From contig NZ_JAGEOJ010000019.1 of the NCBI RefSeq assembly GCF_017573505.1, positions 1 through 64,000 of the forward strand: a DNA stretch of 64,000 nt, written 5' to 3'. Origin of the DNA: Actinomadura barringtoniae. GTDB lineage: Bacteria > Actinomycetota > Actinomycetes > Streptosporangiales > Streptosporangiaceae. The notes under the pieces are model-generated. The model was not told the DNA's origin, searched no databases, and saw nothing but the letters and a program-made list of their open reading frames with translations. How positions within the stretch are numbered: the stretch's first letter is position 1; each line of letters begins with the position of its first letter. Of this stretch, positions 57,334 through 64,000 are shown in pieces. The position numbers and the translations under genes are program-made.

Positions 57334-59054
57334 TGACCCCCCTCGTGGCGGAACCGGTGCTGGCGGTCTCCAAGACCGAGCACCGCACGATCTCGCTCGC
57401 CCTCTTCGCCGTCTTCGTGGCGATCACGCTCTTCATCACGATCTGGGCGTCGCGGCAGAACAAGACCGCCGCCGACTACTACGCGGGCGGCCGCCAGTTC
57501 TCCGCGCTCCAGAACGGCCTGGCCATCGGCGGCGACTACATGTCGGCCGCCTCGTTCCTCGGCATCGCGGGCCTGTTCGCGCTGTCGGGCTACGACGGGT
57601 TCCTCTACTCGATCGGCTTCCTGGTCGCCTGGCTGGTGGCGCTGCTGCTCGTCGCCGAGCTGCTGCGCAACTCCGGCCGCTACACGATGGCCGACGTGCT
57701 CGCCTACCGGATGCGGCAACGGCCGGTACGGGCCGCGGCCGGCGTCTCCACCATCGTCGTGTCGATCTTCTACCTGCTCGCGCAGATGGTCGGCGCGGGC
57801 GCCCTGGTGTCGCTGCTGCTCGGCACCGACAGCGAGGCCACCAAGATCTGGACGATCGTGGTGGTCGGCGCGCTGATGATCTTCTACGTCACGGTCGGCG
57901 GCATGAAGGGCACCACCTGGGTGCAGATCGTCAAGGCCGTGATGCTCATGGTCGGCGCGATCGTCATGACGATCTGGGTGCTGTCCAAGTACAGCTTCAA
58001 CCTGTCCTCGCTGCTGCACGCGGCGGCGGAGAAGAGCGGCAAGGGCGACGCGTTCCTCAAGCCCGGCCTGAAGTACGGCGCCACCGACATGTGGTCCAAG
58101 CTGGACCTGCTGTCGCTCGGCCTCGCGCTCGTGCTCGGCACGGCCGGCCTGCCGCACATCCTGATCCGCTTCTACACCGTCCCGACGGCCAAGGCCGCCC
58201 GCAAGTCGGTCAACTGGGCCATCGGCATCATCGGCGCGTTCTACCTGATGACGCTGGTCATCGGGTTCGGCGCGGCGGCGCTGGTCGGCAGCGCGGCCAT
58301 CAAGGCCGCCAACCCCGGCGGCAACACCGCGGCCCCGCAGCTCGCCGAGGAGCTCGGCGGCGGCGCGGGCAGCACGGGCGGCGCGGTGTTCCTGGCGATC
58401 ATCGCGGCGGTCGCGTTCGCCACGATCCTCGCCGTGGTCGCCGGGCTCACGCTGGCGTCCTCGTCGTCGTTCGCGCACGACATCTACGCCAACGTGTTCA
58501 AGCGCGGCAAGGCGACCGAGAAGGACGAGGTGAAGCAGGCACGGATCGCGGCGATCGTCATCGGCGCGATCGCGATCGTGCTGTCCATCTTCGCCCGCGG
58601 CCTGAACGTGGCCTTCCTGGTGGCCCTGGCGTTCGCGATCGCGGCGTCGGCGAACCTGCCCAACCTGCTGTTCTCGCTGTTCTGGAAGCGCTTCAACACG
58701 CGCGGCGCGCTCTGGGGCATCTACGCGGGACTCATCACGGCGGTCGGCCTCGTGCTGCTGTCGCCGGTGGCGTGGGGCGGCGCGTCCGACACCAAGCCGC
58801 CGGCCAAGCTCACCGCCAAGACGGCCAAGGACTGCGGCGTGCCGGTGACCTCCAAGGAGGTCGGCAACCCCGACGCGCTGTTCTCCTGCACGACCAAGGC
58901 GCCGTTCCCGATGGAGAACCCGGGACTGGTCTCCATCCCGGTCGGCTTCATCGCCGCAGCGCTCGGCGCGATGTCGGGCGGCCGGCGTCCCGAGGACGAC
59001 GACAAGTACGCCGAGCTGGAGGTCCGTTCGCTGACGGGCATGGGCGCGGCGTAA
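57333..59054 (+). CDS. Cation/acetate-type solute symporter
   Basis: 573 residues of the solute:sodium symporter family with about 13 membrane helices. 'GRQFSALQNGLAIGGDYMSAASFLGIAGLFALSGYDG' marks the ActP-like branch, which transports acetate or other monocarboxylates with Na+. The 'FAHDIYANVFKRG' loop is conserved. ATG 57333 overlaps the DUF485 stop; GTG 57330 would also do. DUF485 may regulate or stabilise it. A Cys pair (DCGVP, FSCTT) lies in a late external loop. Confidence 0.93.
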   Translation: MTPLVAEPVLAVSKTEHRTISLALFAVFVAITLFITIWASRQNKTAADYYAGGRQFSALQNGLAIGGDYMSAASFLGIAGLFALSGYDGFLYSIGFLVAWLVALLLVAELLRNSGRYTMADVLAYRMRQRPVRAAAGVSTIVVSIFYLLAQMVGAGALVSLLLGTDSEATKIWTIVVVGALMIFYVTVGGMKGTTWVQIVKAVMLMVGAIVMTIWVLSKYSFNLSSLLHAAAEKSGKGDAFLKPGLKYGATDMWSKLDLLSLGLALVLGTAGLPHILIRFYTVPTAKAARKSVNWAIGIIGAFYLMTLVIGFGAAALVGSAAIKAANPGGNTAAPQLAEELGGGAGSTGGAVFLAIIAAVAFATILAVVAGLTLASSSSFAHDIYANVFKRGKATEKDEVKQARIAAIVIGAIAIVLSIFARGLNVAFLVALAFAIAASANLPNLLFSLFWKRFNTRGALWGIYAGLITAVGLVLLSPVAWGGASDTKPPAKLTAKTAKDCGVPVTSKEVGNPDALFSCTTKAPFPMENPGLVSIPVGFIAAALGAMSGGRRPEDDDKYAELEVRSLTGMGAA

Positions 59055-59098
59055 GCCCCGCGTAAGCCCTTACGAATGCGCGTATATGCGCGCTTGAC

Positions 59099-59159
59099 GC
59101 ACAGATCGCCTCCGGGACAGGGTGTGGTTGTTCCCTCACCCCCCGGAGGTGATTTGTGC
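59099..59159 (+). promoter_or_regulatory. RNA hairpin that covers the start of the metallophosphoesterase gene
   Basis: Arms 59099-59116 and 59142-59159 form an 18-bp stem (16 Watson-Crick and two G-U pairs). The right arm contains the Shine-Dalgarno (GGAGGUGAU) and the GTG start. The loop has another 5-bp helix (59120-59124 with 59137-59141). TTGACG (59094-59099) may be a -35 box. If transcribed upstream of 59099, the mRNA would be closed and would need an opening signal. Confidence 0.6.
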
Positions 59160-60724
59160 ACGCCGAAGACTCGGTGGCGCCCGAGCCCGAGCGGTTGCCC
59201 GACAACTCGCGCACCTCGGAGGAGGGCGCGGGATGGAAGTGCGGGAGACCGGGCACGTTCACCGAGCTGATGCCCGACGACAACGTGCCGGGGTTCTCCT
59301 GGCGCCGTCCGGCCGTTCTGTGGCGATCGCGGAACGACGTCGTCGCGAGGCTGTTCGGCGATCCCTCCAACGCGCTGCGCCGCCGCTGCGTCGCGGCGCT
59401 CGGTGAACGCGGCGCTCCGGCCGCCTTCACCGTGCACAAGAAGGAGACCGAGTTCTCGTTCGTGCTCATGGGCGATACCGGCGAGGGCGACCGGTCGCAG
59501 TACGCGGTCGTGCCGCCACTGCTGAGCGCCGGTAAGGACACCGACTTCCTGGTGGTCGCCAGCGACGTCATCTACCCGACGGGCGACACCGGCGACTACG
59601 AGAACAAGTTCTTCCGGCCGTACCGCGACTACCCGGGCCCGATCTACGCGGTGCCGGGCAACCACGACTGGTACGACGGCCTGCGCGGGTTCCTGCGGGT
59701 CTTCTGCGACCTGGACATCGACTGCACGCCCGACGGCTGGCGCGGCGGCTGGCGCAGCGCGCTGAGCTTCGTGCCCCGGCTGCTCTGGCGGCGTTCGGGC
59801 AAGTTCTCCGACGAGCAGCTGGCCAAGATCCGCGCGCACTACCGGGGCGCCGCGAGCCAGCGCAACGTCCAGCCCGGACCGTACTGGGCGATCGACTCGC
59901 CCGCGCTGCGCATCATCGGCATCGACACCGGCATCACCGGCTCCATCGACCGCGACCAGGCCGCGTGGCTGCGCGAGGTGTCGGCCGGGCCGAAGCCGAA
60001 GATGCTGGTCACCGGGAAGCCGCTGTACGTGGACGACCAGCACCGGCCCGGCGTGATCGAGGGGGAGACCGGCACCGTCGACGACATCGTGCGCGACCCG
60101 GCGCACAACTACGTCGCGGCGATCGGCGGCGACATCCACAACTACCAGCGCTACCCGATGCCCCTCGATGACGGCCGGACGATGCAGTACGTGGTGGCGG
60201 GCGGCGGCGGCGCGTACATGCACGCCACGCACGTCATCCCGAAGACCATCGGGGTGGAGGAGGACACCTTCCGCTGCTACCCGCTGCGCGGCGACTCGCT
60301 GTCGCGCTACAGCCAGCTGTACGGCCGGTGGTTCCACCTGCCGAAGCTGTTCTCGCTCACGCCCGAGGAGGCGACGGCCGCCGTCGTGCACCGCCTCGGC
60401 ATCAAGCCGGGCCGCGGCTACAACGGGCACGCGCCGTCGCGACGCGCCCGGTTCGTCGCGGCCGTGCTGGGCGTTCCGCACGTGAAGTGGCGGCGCACCC
60501 GCTACACGCGCCTGCCCGTCCGCAAGGTGCCGCAGCGGTTCCGCTCCGAGCTCGCCGACTGGGACCGCCCGCCGTTCTTCAAGAGCTTCCTGCGGCTGGA
60601 CGTCACCGGCGATGAGCTGCGGATACGCAACTTCGGCGTGAGCGGGTGCGGCGACCACGAGCACCGCCCGCCGATCGAGGACGAGTTCGTCATCCGGCTG
60701 CGCCCTGATCGTTCGGACAGCTGA
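59156..60724 (+). CDS. Metallophosphoesterase
   Basis: 522 residues. Calcineurin-type metal motifs in order: GDTGEGD (about 104), 'ASDVIYP' (GDxxY-like with Ser), 'PGNHDWYDGL' (GNHD), 'GGDIHNYQ' (GDxH). The rest has large inserted segments. No signal peptide or membrane helix, so cytosolic. GTG 59156 lies in a stem with its Shine-Dalgarno. Substrate unknown; phosphoesters, polyphosphate or nucleotides are possible. Confidence 0.86.
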   Translation: MHAEDSVAPEPERLPDNSRTSEEGAGWKCGRPGTFTELMPDDNVPGFSWRRPAVLWRSRNDVVARLFGDPSNALRRRCVAALGERGAPAAFTVHKKETEFSFVLMGDTGEGDRSQYAVVPPLLSAGKDTDFLVVASDVIYPTGDTGDYENKFFRPYRDYPGPIYAVPGNHDWYDGLRGFLRVFCDLDIDCTPDGWRGGWRSALSFVPRLLWRRSGKFSDEQLAKIRAHYRGAASQRNVQPGPYWAIDSPALRIIGIDTGITGSIDRDQAAWLREVSAGPKPKMLVTGKPLYVDDQHRPGVIEGETGTVDDIVRDPAHNYVAAIGGDIHNYQRYPMPLDDGRTMQYVVAGGGGAYMHATHVIPKTIGVEEDTFRCYPLRGDSLSRYSQLYGRWFHLPKLFSLTPEEATAAVVHRLGIKPGRGYNGHAPSRRARFVAAVLGVPHVKWRRTRYTRLPVRKVPQRFRSELADWDRPPFFKSFLRLDVTGDELRIRNFGVSGCGDHEHRPPIEDEFVIRLRPDRSDS

Positions 60725-60877
60725 GGTGGAAATACGAAAATCTCGCACGAAAGCCAGACAATCTTCGTAATGACGCCCTCGACGGGCTGATCACTGCCGT
60801 ACAGTCGTGGCTCATAATCCCCCAAGACCGAAACAGCGGACGGTCGGCCGACGATGACCGCGTCCTCAGGAGAGCGC

Positions 60878-61399
60878 ATGAGCTACCCCCAGCAGGGTCA
60901 GCAGCAGCCATATCAGCAGCAGCAACAGCAGCAACAGGGCTACCAGGGCGGCTACTCGCCCGCGCCCGCCGCCCAGCAGCAGCAGGCCCAGGCGCGAGGC
61001 GCCGGCTACAACATGAAGCGCCGTAACCCGGTCGGAGCGTGGCTCGGACTGCCGATGATCACCTTCGGCATCTACGGGATGGTCTGGTTCTACAAGGTCC
61101 ACGCCGAGCTCTTCGGCTACGACCGCCGCACGGGCGACTCTGCCATGAACGCTCTGCTCTCCCTGCTGTTCGGCAGTATCACGCTGGGCATCTGGCCGCT
61201 GGTCATGTGGTGCAAGCTCGGCGGCCGCATCGCCCAGGCGCAGCGCGCCGCGGGCCTGCCCGCCACCTGCAGCGGCGGTATGGGCTTCCTGCTCGGCATC
61301 CTCGGTTTCGGCGTGCTGTACTACCAGCTCCAGTTGAACAAGGTGGTCGACCGCTACGGCGAGACCCCGGCGGGCCAGCAGGTCTCGCTGGTCGCCTGA
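60878..61399 (+). CDS. DUF4234 membrane protein with Gln-rich N-terminus
   Basis: 173 residues. The first 50 residues are Gln/Tyr/Gly-rich (CAG/CAA repeats) and likely disordered. The rest has DUF4234 features with four hydrophobic segments: 'LGLPMITFGIYGMVWFYKVHAEL', then 'ITLGIWPLVMWCKLGGRIAQAQ' and a third pair. Function unknown. ATG 60878 follows AGGAGA by four bases. Followed by a strong terminator. Confidence 0.8.
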   Translation: MSYPQQGQQQPYQQQQQQQQGYQGGYSPAPAAQQQQAQARGAGYNMKRRNPVGAWLGLPMITFGIYGMVWFYKVHAELFGYDRRTGDSAMNALLSLLFGSITLGIWPLVMWCKLGGRIAQAQRAAGLPATCSGGMGFLLGILGFGVLYYQLQLNKVVDRYGETPAGQQVSLVA

Positions 61400-61427
61400 T
61401 GCAGGTCGCCTGACATAGACCGCGCCG

Positions 61428-61465
61428 AACCCCTCCGTGTCCCGCAAGGGGCGCGGAGGGGTTTT
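61428..61465 (+). terminator. Rho-independent terminator after the DUF4234 gene
   Basis: AACCCCTCCG (61428-61437) pairs with CGGAGGGGTT (61454-61463), with TTTT at 61462-61465. The loop contains a smaller CCC/GGG stem. This is the clearest factor-independent terminator in the window. Confidence 0.85.
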
Positions 61466-61471
61466 GCGTGC

Positions 61472-61533
61472 GGACGCCGGACGCCGGGGCCGGACGCCGG
61501 GTGCCGAGTGCCGGGCGCCGAGTGCCGGACGCC
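61472..61533. repeat. Seven-base tandem repeats
   Basis: About nine copies of a degenerate GGACGCC/GRGTGCC heptad (third copy six bases). GC-rich and lies between the terminator and the polymerase gene. Confidence 0.75.
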
Positions 61534-61582
61534 TGGGCCCGCGTGAGCGCGTTTTGTCGGTGCCGGGGTCCAGAATGAGCAG

Positions 61583-63232
61583 GTGAGGATCGCGGTGGCC
61601 GCGTCGGCCGATGGCGGGGGAGCGTTGCGGCCCCTCGCCGAGGACGGCACGCCCACCGGCCCGGTGGAACGTGTCACCGACCTGGCCGAGGCGATGAGGG
61701 CCCGCGAGGCGGACTCGCCCCGCTGGGTGTGGCCCTCGACCGCCCGCGTTCACCCGCGGCTGGTGCGTGCGGGCCTGCGCGTGGGCCGGTGCCATGACCT
61801 GGAGCTCGCCGAGGGGCTGCTGCTCGGCCACGCCGGTCGCTACGGCGAGCCGCGTTCCGTACGGGCCGCCTATGCCCGCCTGCACGGGCTGCCCGTCCCG
61901 GCCGACCCGCGCCCGCCCGAGGAGGTCTCCCCGCAGGGCTCGCTCTTCGATGACGACGCCGGCGCGGCCGACGACGACGACATCGACCAGATCGTCGAGG
62001 CGCACGCCGACCAGCAGCGCCGGATCGCCGCGCTGGACGGGTTCACGCTGCTGGTCGCCGCCGAGTCGGCGGGCGCGCTCGCCGCCGCCGAGATGAGCTT
62101 CGACGGCCTGCCCTGGTCGGTCACCGAGCACGACGAGCTGCTCACCGAGATGCTCGGTCCCCGCCCGTCCTCGGGGTTTCGGCCCCGCAAGCTCCAGGAC
62201 CTCGCCGACCGCATCAACGCGGCGTTCGGCGCGCGGACGCACGTCAACCCCGACTCGCCCGCCCAGATCGTCAAGGCGTTCTCCGCCGCGGGCTTCTCGC
62301 TCACCTCCACCCGGGCCCACGTGCTCAAGCAGATCGACCACCCGGCCGTGCCGCTCCTGCTGGAGTACAAGGAGCTCGCCCGGCTGCACACCGCGCACGG
62401 CTGGGCCTGGCTCGACGCCTGGGTCCACGACGGCCGCTTCCGCCCCGAGTTCGTCGTCGGCGGCGTGGTGTCGGGGCGCTGGGCCACCAACGGCGGCGGC
62501 GCGCTGCAGATCCCGCGCGTTCTCCGCAAGGCGGTGGTCGCCGACCCGGGCTGGTCGCTGGTCGTGGCCGACGCCGCCCAGCTCGAGCCCCGCGTCCTGG
62601 CCGCTCTGGCGGGCGATCGCGCCTTCGCCAAGGCCGCGGCCCAGGGTGACCTCTACGCGGCCCTGTCGGACGCGTTCGGCGGCGCTGAGGGCGCCCGTGA
62701 CAAGGCGAAGATCGCCCTGCTGTCGGCCATGTACGGCGGCGGTACGGGCGAGGCGGTGCAGCTCTTGGCGATCCTCAAGAGCCGCTTCCCCGACGCCTTC
62801 GAGTACGTCGAGGCGGCCGCGCGGGCCGGCGAGCGAGGCCAGCTCGTGCGGTCCCGCCTGGGCCGTACGTGCCCGCCGCCGTCCGCCGCGTGGCGGGAGC
62901 TCACCTCGACGGGCGACGACGGGAACGCGGCCTCGGCGCTGCGCAGCCGGGGCCGCTTCACCCGCAACTTCGTGGTCCAGGCGACCGCCGCCGACTGGGC
63001 GCTGGCCCTGCTGGCCTCGCTGCGCCGCAGGCTCCACGTCCTGGGCGAGCCGCACCTGGTGTTCTTCCAGCACGACGAGGTCATCGTGCACGCGCCCGAC
63101 GAGCTGACCGGCAAGGTGTCGGACGCGATCCGCGAGTCCGCGGAGGAGGCCGGGCGGCTGCTGTTCGGCCGCACGCCCGTCGTGTTCCCCATGGAGATCG
63201 CGGCGGTGACCCGCTACTCCGACGCCAAGTGA
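61583..63232 (+). CDS. Short family-A DNA polymerase (actinobacterial 3'-5' exonuclease/polymerase type)
   Basis: 549 residues with C-terminal PolA-like palm/finger motifs: motif A 'LVVADAAQLEPRVLA' (the catalytic Asp), O-helix 'DKAKIALLSAMYGGG' (Lys and Tyr), and motif C 'VFFQHDEVIVHA' (His-Asp). The N-terminal third is a weak exonuclease-like region without evident DEDD residues. It lacks the 5' nuclease of PolA. Probably a repair or damage-tolerance polymerase. GTG 61583 is used. Its end overlaps the SGNH hydrolase by 19 bp. Confidence 0.88.
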   Translation: MRIAVAASADGGGALRPLAEDGTPTGPVERVTDLAEAMRAREADSPRWVWPSTARVHPRLVRAGLRVGRCHDLELAEGLLLGHAGRYGEPRSVRAAYARLHGLPVPADPRPPEEVSPQGSLFDDDAGAADDDDIDQIVEAHADQQRRIAALDGFTLLVAAESAGALAAAEMSFDGLPWSVTEHDELLTEMLGPRPSSGFRPRKLQDLADRINAAFGARTHVNPDSPAQIVKAFSAAGFSLTSTRAHVLKQIDHPAVPLLLEYKELARLHTAHGWAWLDAWVHDGRFRPEFVVGGVVSGRWATNGGGALQIPRVLRKAVVADPGWSLVVADAAQLEPRVLAALAGDRAFAKAAAQGDLYAALSDAFGGAEGARDKAKIALLSAMYGGGTGEAVQLLAILKSRFPDAFEYVEAAARAGERGQLVRSRLGRTCPPPSAAWRELTSTGDDGNAASALRSRGRFTRNFVVQATAADWALALLASLRRRLHVLGEPHLVFFQHDEVIVHAPDELTGKVSDAIRESAEEAGRLLFGRTPVVFPMEIAAVTRYSDAK

Positions 63233-63942
63233 CCGGCCGGGCCGCCCGGACCTGCCAGGCCCGCCGGGCTCGTCGCGCGCTCGGCCAGGTGGTCGGCCAG
63301 GTGGTCGGCCAGGGTCCGGATGGTGTTGGCGGCGGCGATGGCGTGGCCGCGTGCGTTCAGGTGGATCTGGTCGCTGGAGTAGATGCCCGGGTCGGTCTCG
63401 GCCTCCGAGCCACGGCCGTTGTAGACGTGGATCGCGCCCAGCTCGGTGGCGACGTCCGCGGTCAGCTCTGCCAGGCGGCGGCTGTGGTCGGAGCTCACCG
63501 CCCGCCAGCGGGGATCGCCCAGGCCGGCCTTGGTGAGGTCCAGCAGGCCGATCGTGACGACGTCGGCGCCGATCGCGCGGAACGCCCCGACCATCGCGGC
63601 GATCTCGGCCCGTACGCCCTCGTCGTCGAAGCGGCGGCGGAACATGTCGTTGCCGCCCGCCGTGACGATCGCCAGGTCGGGCTCGAACGCCAGGGCCTTC
63701 TCCAGCTGCTGCTCGCGGACCTGGGCGGCGAGCAGGTTGCGCAGGCCGAGGTTGAGCGAGGTGAAGCCGGGATTGACCGTCCTGAGCGCCTCCTCGACGT
63801 GATCGGTCCAGGAGAGGTCACGGTAGCCGGGCGTGGGCTCGCGGATTCCCTCGGCGACGCTGTCGCCGATGATGGCCAGGCGCTGCCAGGGAGCGCCCTT
63901 GAGGAGCTCGGCCGCTTCGGCTGTCGTAAGGGTGTCGTTCAT
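63214..63942 (-). CDS. SGNH/GDSL hydrolase
   Basis: 242 residues. Block I GDSVAEG (near 26-32), block III GGND (near 95), block V 'DQIHLNARGH'. These give the Ser-Gly-Asn-His active site of esterases and lipases. No signal peptide. The C-terminal segment is low-complexity Gly/Ala/Pro. It starts at ATG 63942, within the stop of the gene upstream. Confidence 0.9.
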   Translation of the reverse strand: MNDTLTTAEAAELLKGAPWQRLAIIGDSVAEGIREPTPGYRDLSWTDHVEEALRTVNPGFTSLNLGLRNLLAAQVREQQLEKALAFEPDLAIVTAGGNDMFRRRFDDEGVRAEIAAMVGAFRAIGADVVTIGLLDLTKAGLGDPRWRAVSSDHSRRLAELTADVATELGAIHVYNGRGSEAETDPGIYSSDQIHLNARGHAIAAANTIRTLADHLADHLAERATSPAGLAGPGGPAGHLASE

Positions 63943-64000
63943 GAGGCTTCCTTCTTGGCGCGGACGTTGAGGAGCAGACCGGCGAGGCCCGCTCCGAGGG
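63939..64000 (-). CDS. C-terminal end of a likely membrane protein (partial)
   Basis: The 19 visible residues are hydrophobic then basic (LGAGLAGLLLNVRAKKEAS), as at the end of a multi-pass transporter. Its stop overlaps the SGNH start (ATGA), so the two are co-transcribed. The family cannot be read from this end. Confidence 0.5.
   Translation of the reverse strand, partial: LGAGLAGLLLNVRAKKEAS

Noticed and set aside
60899..60940. CAG/CAA repeat as a phase-variable tract
   Set aside because: The unit is three bases, so changes would only alter Gln number and would not switch the gene; it is simply a Gln-rich N-terminus.
1..64000. CRISPR arrays, tRNA genes, insertion sequences or prophage
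   Set aside because: No regularly spaced repeats, no cloverleaf sequence with a T-loop pattern, and no transposase or integrase product was found on reading the window.

Overview
This 64 kb window comes from a very GC-rich chromosome (roughly 70% or more by eye) with dense, often overlapping genes (ATGA and GTGA junctions), many GTG and a few TTG starts, and actinobacterial marker families: a WhiB protein, a DUF1707 protein, a DtxR/IdeR-type iron box, a sucrase/ferredoxin-like protein, and a sulfite reductase cluster with a short Cys-containing leader peptide. A filamentous actinomycete, perhaps Streptosporangiales/Thermomonosporaceae, is the best guess; the species cannot be named from the sequence. 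I saw no rRNA, tRNA, CRISPR array, insertion sequence or prophage.

Layout. 1-5 kb: the tail of an unknown gene, a GNAT acetyltransferase, an AraC regulator, an alpha/beta hydrolase, a LysE exporter and a secreted TAP-like hydrolase. 5-18 kb: a LysR regulator divergent from a tight eight-gene operon (GMC oxidoreductase, type II NADH dehydrogenase, glucose-6-phosphate dehydrogenase, MFS transporter, cydA, cydB, cydD, cydC) that looks like one redox/respiratory module. 18-30 kb: OsmC, a DUF2306 membrane protein, two hydrolases, a two-component pair, a second TAP-like hydrolase, a MarR-MMPL efflux pair and a large ATPase-LuxR regulator. 30-37 kb: an EamA transporter whose frame runs into an NmrA-like reductase, a divergent AraC regulator, a membrane Ser/Thr kinase, a TetR regulator and an AidB-like acyl-CoA dehydrogenase.

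37-46 kb: a DUF1707 protein, a Baeyer-Villiger-type monooxygenase plus SDR under a divergent TetR with shared operators, then the assimilatory sulfur cluster (sulfite reductase, small zinc protein, cysH, sirohydrochlorin chelatase) preceded by a candidate leader peptide. 46-55 kb: a BrkB-family protein, a phosphotriesterase homolog lacking metal ligands, a phosphoribosyltransferase/hydrolase pair, WhiB, an iron-box-controlled sucraseferredoxin, and a glycerolipid group (glpD, TetR, alkyl-DHAP-synthase-like FAD enzyme, lipid kinase). 55-64 kb: YccF, a DUF485/solute-symporter pair with a CRP-like site, a metallophosphoesterase whose start is buried in a long RNA hairpin, DUF4234, a short family-A DNA polymerase, an SGNH hydrolase and the tail of a membrane protein.

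The most interesting signals are regulatory: the sulfur leader peptide with its hairpin, the start-occluding hairpin at 59.1 kb, the iron box at 50.9 kb, and several clean operator palindromes at divergent promoters. Two protein-level oddities stand out: the EamA-NmrA read-through with a promoter inside the linker, and the metal-ligand-less phosphotriesterase homolog.
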